Source: Olsenella sp. (GTDB lineage Bacteria; Actinomycetota; Coriobacteriia; Coriobacteriales; Atopobiaceae). Taken from it: DNA of 64,000 nt. Below the pieces are notes generated by a model, which saw nothing but the letters and a program-made list of their open reading frames with translations, was not told the DNA's origin and did not search any database. The stretch lies in assembly GCA_022648325.1 (NCBI GenBank), contig JALCMG010000011.1:1-64000 (forward strand), given 5' to 3'. Positions 27,625-36,412 of the stretch are shown piece by piece. Numbering within the stretch: position 1 is the stretch's first letter; each line of letters begins with the position of its first letter. The translations under genes were made by a program, and so were the position numbers.

Positions 27625-28120
27625 CGCGCGCCTCCCTGGGGGACGCGGACTTGGGGGTTGGACGCGTCGGCTGGGGCTGCGGGGCGTTCGCGGCGGCGAG
27701 GTTGGCGTGGATGCGCTCGAGGAGGCCTGCAAGGGTCTTGCGCTCCTCGGCGGAAAGGCTGGCAAGCATGGCATCCTGCTCCTCGTCGCAGACGTTGTCC
27801 CAGGCGGCAAGGGCGCCATGGCCGGTTACCGTGAGCTCTACGGTCTTGGTGCGGCGGTCTTCTCCGCGCGCGGTGCGCACGAGCCCCGCCTGGCGGAGAA
27901 GGTCGAGCATGCGCGATATGGCGGCGTCGTCCACCTCGAAGAACGTTGCCATCTCGTGCTGCGTGCTGGTGCCGTGTACGGCCAGGTAGGCGAGAAGCTT
28001 GGGCTGGCCTGGGCCAAGGCCCAGCCGCGCCATGCGTGGGCGCAGGTAGTTCGTCTGCGCGTGGTAGGCGCGGTAGAGCAGCATGTGCATGTCTTCAAGG
28101 GAGCGTCCCTCTTGCTCCAT
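27617..28120 (-). CDS. MarR-family regulator of the ABC exporter operon
   Basis: This 167-residue winged-helix regulator has recognition region STQHEMATFFEVDDAAISRMLDLLRQAGLV and wing RGEDRRTKTVELT. It is the first gene of the operon, overlapping the exporter start by eight bases (ATGAGTGA). The arrangement implies that it represses its own operon and is released by a ligand, probably an exported compound. A 27-bp palindrome lies 17 bases before the start, though copies elsewhere argue against it being a dedicated operator. The C-terminus is rich in Pro and Thr. Confidence 0.9.
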   Translation of the reverse strand: MEQEGRSLEDMHMLLYRAYHAQTNYLRPRMARLGLGPGQPKLLAYLAVHGTSTQHEMATFFEVDDAAISRMLDLLRQAGLVRTARGEDRRTKTVELTVTGHGALAAWDNVCDEEQDAMLASLSAEERKTLAGLLERIHANLAAANAPQPQPTRPTPKSASPREARDE

Positions 28121-28136
28121 GGTGTTCTCCTCCCAT

Positions 28137-28163
28137 GAGACAAAGGGACTGTCCCTTTGTCTC
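28137..28163. repeat. 27-bp palindrome, copy 1
   Basis: GAGACAAAGGGAC, one central base, then the exact reverse complement. Here the centre is T on the plus strand. The other copies (36942, 38408, 41158) have A. It lies in the divergent region between the MarR and HAD genes. Confidence 0.9.
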
Positions 28164-28347
28164 TTGACGTATCAAGTAATCGTTTTCAGGGTATCGCGGA
28201 ATGTGGGGATGAGGCCGGCTGGCTTATCTCGTCACAAAGTTGACGCATCAATGGTTCACGAGCGGCACGTGCTTCTCCGCTTCTCGTCATCGCAACGTGG
28301 TAGGGTTGGTGCGCCCTTCTCGCCAACCGAGCCCCCAAGGAGAGCCC

Positions 28348-29142
28348 ATGCGCAAACCCAAGCTCATTGCCAGCGACATCGACGGCACCATGCTCGCCAA
28401 CTGGGCACCGCGCTTCTCGCCGCAGATGCTGGGGCTTGTCGAGCGCATCGTTGACGCGGGGATCGTCTTTGTCCCCTCGAGTGGCCGCCAGTACACCAAC
28501 CTGCAGCGGCTCTTCTCGCCCGTGGCCGACCGCATTCCATATGTGTGCGAGAACGGCTCGCTTGCCATTGCCGACGGCGAGCTGGTGTATCGCGCGACGA
28601 TGGAGGACGACCTTGCGCGCGAGATTATCAAGGACATGCTGGCCGATCCTGGCTGCGAGCCAGTTGTCTCGGGGATGAGGACCGTCTACGTGCGCACCGG
28701 TGTGCCAGAGCTGGTGGACCACCTTGTGAACGTGACGGGCTACAACGTGACCGAGCTGGATGACGTCACTCACATTCCGGAGCCGTTCATGAAGGTCTCC
28801 GCGTACTGCACCGACGGCGTCCCGCGCGAGCGTCACTGGCACGAGCGCTTTGGCACTCGGTGTACGGTAAAGGTCACGGGCCTGCAGTGGCTTGACCTCA
28901 TGCCCAATGGTGTCGACAAGGGCGTTGCCTTGGCCGCGCTGGCCGAGCGCCTGGGGATTGACGCTGGCGACTGCATGGCGTTTGGCGACGCCGAGAATGA
29001 CGTGGAGATGCTTGAGTGGGCGGGTTGCCCGGTCACGATGGAGACGTCGCAACCGTCGGTGCTGCCGCTGGGCCGGTACCACACCGACACCGTTGAGCAT
29101 GCGTTCGAGCGGATCCTCGACGGTCCCGGGTTCGGCTGGTAG
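28348..29142 (+). CDS. HAD-superfamily (Cof-type) phosphatase
   Basis: This 264-residue cytoplasmic phosphatase has motif I IASDIDGTML (nucleophile Asp), motif II VFVPSSGRQ, LMPNGVDKGVAL with the motif III Lys, and motif IV MAFGDAENDVEML. The start ATG 28348 follows AAGGAGAGCCC. It is a single gene with divergent neighbours. Cof-type HADs act on sugar phosphates, nucleotides or flavin precursors; the substrate here is unknown. Confidence 0.9.
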   Translation: MRKPKLIASDIDGTMLANWAPRFSPQMLGLVERIVDAGIVFVPSSGRQYTNLQRLFSPVADRIPYVCENGSLAIADGELVYRATMEDDLAREIIKDMLADPGCEPVVSGMRTVYVRTGVPELVDHLVNVTGYNVTELDDVTHIPEPFMKVSAYCTDGVPRERHWHERFGTRCTVKVTGLQWLDLMPNGVDKGVALAALAERLGIDAGDCMAFGDAENDVEMLEWAGCPVTMETSQPSVLPLGRYHTDTVEHAFERILDGPGFGW

Positions 29143-29184
29143 CGAGCGCGGGCGCAGCTGGAGAGCTTTTCTCAGCGCCGAGGC

Positions 29185-29299
29185 GTCGCCGGAGGGCGGT
29201 ATTTGTTGCGATTTGCATCAAAAGGGGCCTACCGGCGACGTTTTGTCGCCGGAGCGTGGGATTTGACGCAATCTGCAACAAAAAGGGCTTACCGGCGAC
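29185..29299. repeat. Twin 55-bp element with GTCGCCGG/CCGGCGAC ends
   Basis: Two related copies, 29185-29239 and 29245-29299, each begin GTCGCCGG and end CCG GCGAC as an 8-bp inverted repeat. Both share a core with ATTTG, GCAATCTGCAACAAAA-like sequence and AGGG. The interiors differ at about a third of positions while the ends are identical. They lie downstream of the HAD gene, next to the ygiQ stop. Confidence 0.8.
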
Positions 29300-29318
29300 A
29301 AGGACGCCCGCCGCGGCG

Positions 29319-30880
29319 CTAGCGCTTTCGGCGAGAACGGTGCCCGCCGCCGCCCGCGCGCCCGCCACCCGTGCGCTGACGCGGACGCTCCGGCCGCACT
29401 AGGCACTTTGGCCCGTAGCCGATGAGGTCCTCTCGGTGCGCGCGATGCAGCGCCTCCACAACCAGGTCGTAGTTCTTGGGGACACGGTACTGGATCAGCG
29501 CACGCTGCATGGCCTTCTCGTGCGGGTTCGTGGGGCAGTAGACGTGCTTCATGGTGCGCGGGTCGAGTCCCGTGTAGTAGATGCGGGTGCTCACCGTCGA
29601 CGGAGTGGGGTAGAAGTCGCTCACCTGCTCGGGGTTGTAACCCAGGTCGCGGCAGAACTCCGCCAGCTTGACGGTGCCCTCCATCGTGGAGCCCGGATGC
29701 GAGCTCATGAGGTAGGGCACCACGTACTGCTCCTTGCCGCACTCGCGCGAGGCCTTCTCGAACTCGTGGACAAAGCGCTCGTAGACGTCGTTCGAGGGCT
29801 TTCCCATCACGCGCAGGTTGGGGCAGGGCTCAGGCGCTAGGCAGCGGCGGTCAACGCAGGCGCCGGCCTTGGCCTGCTTGGGGCAGGTGGGCTGCATGAA
29901 GTCGGCTGTGGGGCCGCCCACGTCGTTGACGTAGGGCAGCTCGTAGACCGCGTCGAGCTCCGGCGTGGTAAGCGGCTTTGTGGGCGGGTTCTGTATCACG
30001 CATGCGCCGTGGTCGTACTCCTCGACCAGGGGGTGCGAGAGGTACGGGTTGAGGTTTCTGCGCTGGATGCCAAAGCTGCGGGCGTACTCGGTCTTGTCGG
30101 CGCGCATCGCCTCCCAGGTGGGGAGGGTCACCGGGTCCACGCATTGCTCGGTTGTTCTCGCGCGATAGACCGTGCCCGCAATCCAGCTGATGTCGTGGAC
30201 GTCTACGCCGCCGTCGAGCGCGTCGGCAATCTCGACGATGGAGCGCTCGCCCATGCCGTAGGCGATGAGGTCGGCGCCGGAGTCCAGAAGGATCGAGCGC
30301 TTGAGCGAATCGGATCAGTAGTCGTAGTGCGCAAGGCGGCGCAGCGACGCCTCGATGCCGCCGAGCACGATGGGCACGTGCTTGTACGTACGGCGGATGA
30401 GGTTGCCATAGACCACGTCCGCGTGGTCGGGGCGCAGGCCCATCTTGCCGCCGGGGGAGTAGAAGTCCTTGGGGCGACGGTGCTTGGCGACGGTGTAGTG
30501 GTTGACCATCGAGTCCATGTTGCCGCTGCACGCGAGAAACGCCAGGCGGGCTCGCCCAGGACGGTGACGCTTGCCGGGTCGCGCCAGTCGGGCTGGGCAA
30601 TGACGCCCACCTTGTAGCCGTGGAACCCGAGCACCCGCGTGATGATGGCGCAGGCAAAGGAGGGGTGGTCGACGTAGGCGTCGCCGCTCACAAAGACAAA
30701 GTCGCACTGGTCCCAGCCGCGCGCGTCCATGTCTGCGCGCGAGACGGGGAGAAAAACCGAGCGGTCCGGGTCGCGGTGCTCCGGGTGGTGCCATGCCGCG
30801 TTCCACTGGCCGTGATGCTCGTGGTTCGCCCGCGTGTGGTCGTTCCCGTGCTGGCGCGGCCTGTGCATCTTCTCGTCCAT
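29319..30880 (-). pseudogene. ygiQ: YgiQ-family radical SAM protein, frameshifted and with an in-frame TGA
   Basis: The pieces are collinear with YgiQ proteins. The N-terminus from ATG 30880 reads [20 protein letters not shown] and [20 protein letters not shown]. The frame is lost near 30548-30550, where one C of the coding strand appears missing. It continues as [15 protein letters not shown] and [18 protein letters not shown], is stopped by TGA at 30315-30317 where relatives have Trp, then runs on in the same frame (SDSLKRSILLDSGADLIAYG) to a basic Gly/Arg-rich end. The family's function is poorly known. One lesion is a G/C-run loss that could be a base-call error; the TGA is less likely to be. 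Confidence 0.8.
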
Positions 30881-30963
30881 GTGCCCTCTTTTCTCTTCCG
30901 TGACCACCCAGTGTAGTAGACGGCCAGCTCAAACGACCGCGCACATCGGTTGCACCGCGTATG

Positions 30964-31014
30964 CACGTTACGTTATGAATCTGCTGAATCTGCTAACGGG
31001 GTGTCAGTAACGTG
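30964..31014. promoter_or_regulatory. Inverted repeat and short direct repeat upstream of pit
   Basis: CACGTTAC (30964-30971) pairs perfectly with GTAACGTG (31007-31014). Between them GAATCTGCT is repeated twice in tandem. The site lies about 80 bases before the phosphate permease start, so it may bind a regulator. None can be named. Confidence 0.35.
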
Positions 31015-31091
31015 TAACCTTCCAGCGAGGACACCACGTTTGGTTGCATCGGGTATGATTCTCTGGCCAGCTATCGAAAGGTGACGCCTAC

Positions 31092-32138
31092 ATGGTCAGC
31101 TTCCCTCAATTTGTCGCGGCCGTTCAGACCAACCCGTTCCTCGCTTTGGTCATGGTCCTTGTCATTGGGACCATCTTCGTGAATGGCGCGACGGATGCCG
31201 CGAACGCCATCGCCGAGCCCGTTGGCACGCGTGCCATCGGCGTTAACCAGGCAATCGCCATGAGCGTGGTGTGCAACTTCGTCGGCCTTATCGGCATGAC
31301 GCTCATCTCCACCGCGGTCGCCAACACCATGAGCGGGATGGTCGACTTTGGCGGAGACGCCCATGCCGCCCTCATTGCCCTCGCCGCCGCTACCGTGGGC
31401 ATTGTGACCTGGGCATCCATCGCTTGGGTCTTTGGCGTCCCCACCTCGGAGAGCCACGCGCTCATCGCCGGCCTCACCGGTGCCGCGCTCGCCGCTCACG
31501 GCGGCCTCGATGGCGTGAACATGGGCGAGTGGGTCAAGGTCATCTACGGCCTGGTGCTCTCGACGGTCCTGGGCTACGGTGCCGGCTGGGCGATTTCCAA
31601 AGCAATACCCGTGATCTTCCGTCAGGCGGACCGGCGCCGCATGAACAGCATCTTCAAGAAGTGGCAGGTCGTCGGCGCGGCGGGCATGGCCACCATGCAT
31701 GGTGCCCAGGACGGCCAGAAGTTCATGTCCACCGCCATGATGGCCGTGCTCCTCTCGCAGGGGATGTCGGTCGAAGGGGCGCAGTTCCCGCTGTGGATCG
31801 AGGTCATTTGCGCGGCTGCCATGGCCATTGGAACCGCCATCGGAGGCAAGCGCATCATCAAGAAGGTTGGCATGGAGATGGTCTCGCTCGAGCAGTACCA
31901 GGGCTTCGCCGCCTCGGTGAGCGCCACGGCCTCGCTGCTCATCGCCACCCTCACCGGCCTGCCCGTCTCGACCACCCATACCTCCACGGCCGCCATGATG
32001 GGCGCGGGTGCCGCCAAGAACGTCCGCTCCGTTAACTGGGGCGTTGCCAAGGAGATGGTCCTTGCCTGGGTCTTCACGTTCCCCGGCTGCGGCCTTATCG
32101 GATTTCTGCTCACCAAGCTCTTCCTCGTCGTGTTCTAA
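31092..32138 (+). CDS. pit: Inorganic phosphate transporter, PiT family
   Basis: This 348-residue membrane permease imports phosphate, probably as a metal-phosphate complex driven by protons. Both PiT signature repeats are present: VNGATDAANAIAEPVGTRAI near the N-terminus and the matching GAAGMATMHGAQDGQKFMS in the second half. GVPTSESHALIAGLTGA and GLPVSTTHTSTAAMMG are the paired reentrant motifs. About ten hydrophobic segments; length slightly short but complete. The ATG lies eight bases before a DUF47 gene's ribosome-binding site, the usual PiT-DUF47 pairing. Confidence 0.95.
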   Translation: MVSFPQFVAAVQTNPFLALVMVLVIGTIFVNGATDAANAIAEPVGTRAIGVNQAIAMSVVCNFVGLIGMTLISTAVANTMSGMVDFGGDAHAALIALAAATVGIVTWASIAWVFGVPTSESHALIAGLTGAALAAHGGLDGVNMGEWVKVIYGLVLSTVLGYGAGWAISKAIPVIFRQADRRRMNSIFKKWQVVGAAGMATMHGAQDGQKFMSTAMMAVLLSQGMSVEGAQFPLWIEVICAAAMAIGTAIGGKRIIKKVGMEMVSLEQYQGFAASVSATASLLIATLTGLPVSTTHTSTAAMMGAGAAKNVRSVNWGVAKEMVLAWVFTFPGCGLIGFLLTKLFLVVF

Positions 32139-32147
32139 GGAGAACCC

Positions 32148-32768
32148 ATGCCCCGTGCCAAAAAAGAGGACATCTTCTACACCCTGCTCAAGGACTTTGC
32201 CGCGCGCATTGACGACGCGGCCGAGGAGTACGTGAAGATCATCACGAACTTCCCCGAGACCACTTCGGAGATCCCGCAGATGAAGGTCTTCGAGAACAAG
32301 TGCGACGAGAAGGTCAAGCACATCATGGAGGAGCTCTACTCGTCCTTCGTGACGCCCATCGAGCGCTCCGACATCAACGACCTTGCGCTTGCCATGGACG
32401 ACATCGTCGACCTCATGAACACGATTTCCTCGGGCTTGGACCTCTTCAACGTGAACGAGATGCGCAAGGAGGGTCCGCAGATGGCCAACCTCACGCTCAC
32501 TGCGGTGAAGGACATCCATGTGATGATCGACCACCTGCCGGACTACAAGAAGGACCCGCTGGTCATGGAGAAGGCCATCGCCGTTGGTCACATCGAGGAC
32601 GAGGGCGACCTGGTTTACCAGAACGCGCTGCGGCGCCTGTTCCAGGAGGAGCCCAACGGGCGCTATACCGTCACGTGGACGCGGCTTTTCGACCAGATGG
32701 AGAACCTGCTCGACGCGTGCGACAACACCGCTGGCGTGGTGCGCTCGGTGGTGCTCAAGGGCGCGTAG
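32148..32768 (+). CDS. DUF47 (PhoU-like) partner of the phosphate transporter
   Basis: This 206-residue helical protein of the DUF47/PhoU-like family starts nine bases after the pit stop, behind AAGGAGAACC. It has the acidic, all-helical pattern of PhoU-type bundles (DAAEEYVKIITNFPE, NKCDEKVKHIMEEL, DINDLALAMDDIVDLMN, KAIAVGHIEDEGDLVYQNAL). Such proteins are thought to control Pit activity at the membrane's inner face. A terminator follows. Confidence 0.93.
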   Translation: MPRAKKEDIFYTLLKDFAARIDDAAEEYVKIITNFPETTSEIPQMKVFENKCDEKVKHIMEELYSSFVTPIERSDINDLALAMDDIVDLMNTISSGLDLFNVNEMRKEGPQMANLTLTAVKDIHVMIDHLPDYKKDPLVMEKAIAVGHIEDEGDLVYQNALRRLFQEEPNGRYTVTWTRLFDQMENLLDACDNTAGVVRSVVLKGA

Positions 32769-32798
32769 AGCCTGTTCTACTTGCTTTTTCGGTATGCT

Positions 32799-32833
32799 CC
32801 TCCGGCGACGTATTTGCCGCCGGAGGTTTTTTT
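32799..32833 (+). terminator. Rho-independent terminator of the pit operon
   Basis: CCTCCGGCG and CGCCGGAGG form a 9-bp perfect stem with a 10-base loop, followed by seven T residues. Confidence 0.93.
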
Positions 32834-32903
32834 ATCGGAGTTGTGGGGGACGCCTGGCTGGGTTGGCTTTTGCCGATGGCTTTCAAAGCGGATTTCCGGG
32901 TGG

Positions 32904-33156
32904 CTGCCACACAAAACCACTCTATCGAACGGATTTTCTCCCGCCGCTGCATAAAAAGGCGCTATCCCACAACGGTATCGGCGGTTTGATATCAAATATC
33001 AAACTACATATGCATTGAACAAAATATTGGATTAAAAATATACAGAAATATGCAAGAGTGGTTTCGCAATTGATATTGAAGTCCAAAATTGACTGTTAGA
33101 TAGAGCGTTTTTGTGCAGAGGATTCGGTTTTGCTGTTAGATAGAGCGTTTTGTGCA
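32904..33156. repeat. About 250-bp element with doubled inverted end repeats
   Basis: On the plus strand two related units start at 32904 and 32948. Two more copies on the minus strand occupy 33093-33117 and 33133-33156, the latter reading TGCACAAAACGCTCTATC on that strand. Units within each pair are 40-44 bases apart with a similar linker. The centre is AT-rich and contains a perfect GTTTGATAT/ATATCAAAC inverted repeat at about 32984-33004. There is no open reading frame. The layout resembles ends with paired transposase-binding sites. It fills most of the 585-base gap between the DUF47 gene and nadA. Confidence 0.7.
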
Positions 33157-33283
33157 TCGCTCCAGTGCCGCTCCTTTGGATTCTTCGTTCCGAGCGCTCG
33201 CGTTTGCGGAAGTGCGAGACCCCCGTCCCGGTGCCATCTTCAGATGCATTGCCTATGCCGTCCCCTTCGTGGTCTTTTGATAA

Positions 33284-33317
33284 CTGTCTTGTCAGATGGA
33301 AAGACAGAGTGCATACT
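33284..33317 (+). promoter_or_regulatory. nad promoter with overlapping inverted-repeat operator
   Basis: CTGTCTT (33284-33290) and AAGACAG (33301-33307) form an inverted repeat. It overlaps a promoter-like pair, TTGTCA (33289-33294), 17 bases, CATACT (33312-33317), about 37 bases upstream of nadA. A binding site here would block RNA polymerase. The NiaR repressor gene at the end of this operon is the obvious candidate ligand. Confidence 0.55.
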
Positions 33318-33353
33318 GTCGCACCAGTTACCACGCCAACCAAGGGGAGCATC

Positions 33354-34295
33354 GTGGAGGAAGACCAACCAAGGCGCGACGCAGAGGGGCTTGCCGAGAA
33401 GGTCGAGCGGCTCAAGCGCGAAAGGGGCGCAGTGGTTCTTGCGCACTACTACGTGCCCGCCGAGACTCAGCGCCTTGCAGACTACGTGGGCGACTCGTTC
33501 TACCTGGCCCGTCTCGCCAAGACCCTCGACGTGCCGGTCTTCGTGCTGTGCGGCGTCTCGTTTATGGCCGAGAGCGTGAAGCTCCTTAATCCCGCGCGCC
33601 GCGTCCTCATGCCCGAGCCCGCGGCGGACTGCCCCATGGCCCACATGGTGCGTCGCGAGGACGTCGACCGCGTGCGCGCCGAGGTAGAGGACCTCGCCGT
33701 CGTGGCCTACGTCAACACCACCGCCGAGGTCAAGCGCTGGGCAGACGTGTGCGTGACCTCCTCCAACGCCATCAAGGTTGTGCGCGAGCTCCCCGAGAAG
33801 AACGTCCTCTTCATCCCCGACGTGAACCTTGGCCGCTACGTGGCGGAGCAGGTGCCCGAGAAGAACGTGATTCTCAACCGCGGCTACTGCCCCACGCACA
33901 ACAAGATTGGCGTCGCGCAGGTCGAGGCGCTCGAGCTGGCGCATCCGGACGCGCTGGTGCTGGCACACCCCGAGTGCACGCGCGAGGTGCTCGACGAGGC
34001 AGACTTCATCGGCTCCACCAAGCAGATCATCGAGCGCATTGCCGCAGGTGACGAGCGCGAGTTCATCGTTCTTACCGTGGTTGGCGTCGCCGCAGAGATC
34101 GCGCGCCGCACCGAGGGACAGGGCAAGCGAGTCTTCTTCCCCGAGCCGGCGCCCGTGTGCCCCAACATGGCCATGGTCACGCCCGAGAAGCTCCTGGCCT
34201 GCCTTGGGAACATGACGGGGGAGGTCGCGCTGCCGGAAGACCCGCAGCGCGCTGTCGAGCCGCTTGAGCGCATGCTCGAGCTGGCGGGGAGGTGA
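33354..34295 (+). CDS. nadA: Quinolinate synthase
   Basis: This 313-residue [4Fe-4S] enzyme condenses iminoaspartate with dihydroxyacetone phosphate to quinolinate in de novo NAD synthesis. Family motifs include VVLAHYYVPAETQ, DYVGDSFYLA, VLCGVSFMAES, DCPMAHMV, ILNRGYCPTHNKI and VCPNMAMVTPEKLLACL; cysteines in the last segments are the expected cluster ligands. Start GTG 33354 follows AAGGGGAGC and lies just after the regulatory site. nadB begins five bases after the stop, within the usual nadABC order. Confidence 0.95.
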   Translation: MEEDQPRRDAEGLAEKVERLKRERGAVVLAHYYVPAETQRLADYVGDSFYLARLAKTLDVPVFVLCGVSFMAESVKLLNPARRVLMPEPAADCPMAHMVRREDVDRVRAEVEDLAVVAYVNTTAEVKRWADVCVTSSNAIKVVRELPEKNVLFIPDVNLGRYVAEQVPEKNVILNRGYCPTHNKIGVAQVEALELAHPDALVLAHPECTREVLDEADFIGSTKQIIERIAAGDEREFIVLTVVGVAAEIARRTEGQGKRVFFPEPAPVCPNMAMVTPEKLLACLGNMTGEVALPEDPQRAVEPLERMLELAGR

Positions 34296-34300
34296 GCGGC

Positions 34301-35542
34301 ATGGCAAGCACTGTCGTTGTGGAAAGGCCTGCTCAGCCAGCCGACGAGGCAAGGGCCCAGCAGCCTCGTGCGCTTACGAGCGACGTCGTTATCGTGGGCT
34401 GTGGCGTGGCCGGGCTCTACTCGGCGCTCAACCTGTCGCGCGCGCTGCGCGTGACCATGATCTGCAAGGAGGACCTCGAGAGCTGCGACTCGATGCTCGC
34501 CCAAGGCGGCATCTGCGTGATGCGCGACCGCGACGACTACGACTCGTGGTTCTATGACACCATGCGCGCCGGCCACGGCGAGTGCCGTGCCCAGAGCGTC
34601 GACACCATGATCTGGTCCAGCCGAGACGTGATAGCAGACCTCGTGCGCCTGGGCGTGGAGTTTGACCGCACGCCCGACGGCGGCTACGACTACACCCGCG
34701 AGGGTGCCCACTCACGCCCGCGCATCCTCCACCACGCCGACGTCACCGGGAAAGAGATCACAACCAAGCTGCTTGCGCAGGTACGCCTGCTCCCCAACGT
34801 CGAGATTCGCGAGCACGTGTGCATGGACGACCTCCTCGTGGAGGGCGGCTCCTGCGTGGGCGTCGTTGCGCACGACGCGCACGGCCGGCGCCTCGAGCTG
34901 CGCGCACGCGACGTCATTCTCGCCACGGGCGGCGTCGGCGGCCTCTACGAGCGCTCCACGAACTTCCCGTGCCTCACGGGCGACGGCTGCCGCGTGGCGG
35001 CGGCACATGGCGTGACGCTCGACCACATGGACTACGTGCAGATTCACCCCACATCGCTCTACACCGAGAAGCCCGGGCGAGCCTTCCTCATCTCGGAGAG
35101 CTGCCGCGGCGAGGGCGCCATCCTTATCAACGCCGCGGGCAAGCGCTTCTGCGACGAGCTCCAGCCGCGCGACGTGGTCTCGATGGCGATCTACGACCAG
35201 ATGGAGCGCGAGGGGTCGCGCTACGTGCGCCTGTCGTTTGAGCGCGTTCCGGAGGATGTCATCTGCGGGCACTTTGCCCACATCTGGCAGCGCTGCCTGG
35301 AGGAGGGCTTCGACATTCGCCATGAGCCCATCCCCGTGGTGCCCGCGCAGCACTACCTCATGGGCGGCATTCACGTGGACGAAAACTCCGAGACCAGCCT
35401 GCCGCACCTGTATGCGGCCGGCGAGACAAGCTGCAACGGCGTGCACGGCGCCAACCGCCTGGCGAGCAACTCGCTTCTCGAGAGCCTCGTCTTCTCTCGG
35501 CTGGCCGCACGCAACATCGTGAGAGAAAGGCATGCCGCATGA
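34301..35542 (+). CDS. nadB: L-aspartate oxidase
   Basis: This 413-residue FAD enzyme oxidises L-aspartate to iminoaspartate for NadA. It has the FAD-binding VIVGCGVAGLYSALNLSR, the MLAQGGICV segment, GAHSRPRILHHADVTGKEI, VQIHPTSLY, ESCRGEGAILINAAGKRF and HYLMGGIHVDENSETSL. It is shorter than enterobacterial NadB because the C-terminal helical domain is reduced. ATG 34301 has GGGGAGGTGA upstream; a GTG at 34292 overlapping the nadA stop is a less likely start. The stop overlaps nadC. Confidence 0.94.
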   Translation: MASTVVVERPAQPADEARAQQPRALTSDVVIVGCGVAGLYSALNLSRALRVTMICKEDLESCDSMLAQGGICVMRDRDDYDSWFYDTMRAGHGECRAQSVDTMIWSSRDVIADLVRLGVEFDRTPDGGYDYTREGAHSRPRILHHADVTGKEITTKLLAQVRLLPNVEIREHVCMDDLLVEGGSCVGVVAHDAHGRRLELRARDVILATGGVGGLYERSTNFPCLTGDGCRVAAAHGVTLDHMDYVQIHPTSLYTEKPGRAFLISESCRGEGAILINAAGKRFCDELQPRDVVSMAIYDQMEREGSRYVRLSFERVPEDVICGHFAHIWQRCLEEGFDIRHEPIPVVPAQHYLMGGIHVDENSETSLPHLYAAGETSCNGVHGANRLASNSLLESLVFSRLAARNIVRERHAA

Positions 35543-36402
35543 ACTCGGTAACGCTAAAGCTGCAGGCCGAGCCGCTTATCCTCTCGGCCCTTCGCGAGGA
35601 TATCACCAGCGAGGACGTCACAACGGCGTCCGTGATAGGGGAGGCCGCCACGGGCGAGGTGCGCCTCATCGCCAAGGAGGACGGCGTCATCTGCGGACTG
35701 GACGTGTTTGCGCGGACCTTCGATCTCATCGACCCCACGGCAACCTGTGAGTTCTCCGTTGAGGAGGGCGAAGACGTCACCGCAGGTCAGGATCTTGGGT
35801 GCGTGCGCGCCCACGTGCGAGCGCTTCTCTCGGGCGAGCGTGTGGCGCTCAACTTCCTGCAGCGGATGAGCGGCATTGCAACGGCGGCGCGCAGAATGTC
35901 CGCGCTCTTCTCGGGCACGCGCACGCGCCTGGTCGACACGCGCAAGACCTGCCCCAACATGCGCGTCTTCGAGAAGGAGGCGGTGCGTGTGGGCGGCGCC
36001 GGCAACCACCGCTACAACCTCTCCGACGGCGTGCTCCTCAAGGACAACCACATCGACGCAGCCGGGGGAGTGGCTGCGGCCGTTGCGGCTGCCCGTGCGT
36101 ACGCGCCCTTCGTGCGCAAGATCGAGGTGGAAGTCGAGACGATCGCGCAGGTCCGCGAGGCCGTGGCCGCCGGCGCCGACATCATCATGCTCGATAACAT
36201 GGACCTGGACGCCATGCGCGAGGCAATCCGCGTGATCGATGGAGCCGCCGAGGTGGAGGTCTCGGGCAACGTCACGATGGAGCGAGCGGCGAGCCTCGCC
36301 GACCTGGGTGTGGACTACGTCTCGTCCGGAGCGCTCACCCACTCCGCGCCCATCCTCGACCTCTCGCTTAAGCACCTCACCGTGACCTCCAATCCAGGCT
36401 AG
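35539..36402 (+). CDS. nadC: Nicotinate-nucleotide pyrophosphorylase (carboxylating)
   Basis: This 287-residue enzyme converts quinolinate and PRPP to nicotinate mononucleotide. Key segments are EDITSEDVTTASVI, ERVALNFLQRMSGIAT, the substrate-binding DTRKTCPNMRVFEKEAVRVG, HRYNLSDGVLLKDNH, EVEVETIAQV, and DYVSSGALTHSAPILDLSLK. The ATG overlaps the nadB stop (ATGA), so translation is coupled. Complete. Confidence 0.96.
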   Translation: MNSVTLKLQAEPLILSALREDITSEDVTTASVIGEAATGEVRLIAKEDGVICGLDVFARTFDLIDPTATCEFSVEEGEDVTAGQDLGCVRAHVRALLSGERVALNFLQRMSGIATAARRMSALFSGTRTRLVDTRKTCPNMRVFEKEAVRVGGAGNHRYNLSDGVLLKDNHIDAAGGVAAAVAAARAYAPFVRKIEVEVETIAQVREAVAAGADIIMLDNMDLDAMREAIRVIDGAAEVEVSGNVTMERAASLADLGVDYVSSGALTHSAPILDLSLKHLTVTSNPG

Positions 36403-36412
36403 GCTGAGGTGC

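Noticed and set aside
28137-28163. 27-bp palindrome as the dedicated operator of the MarR/ABC operon
   Set aside because: The same palindrome occurs at three other sites with unrelated neighbours, including after stop codons and terminators.
13802-30317. TGA read as tryptophan (altered genetic code)
   Set aside because: Many intact genes here (cbiQ, ureD, nadA, nadB, niaR) end in TGA at the family-normal position, so TGA is a working stop codon.
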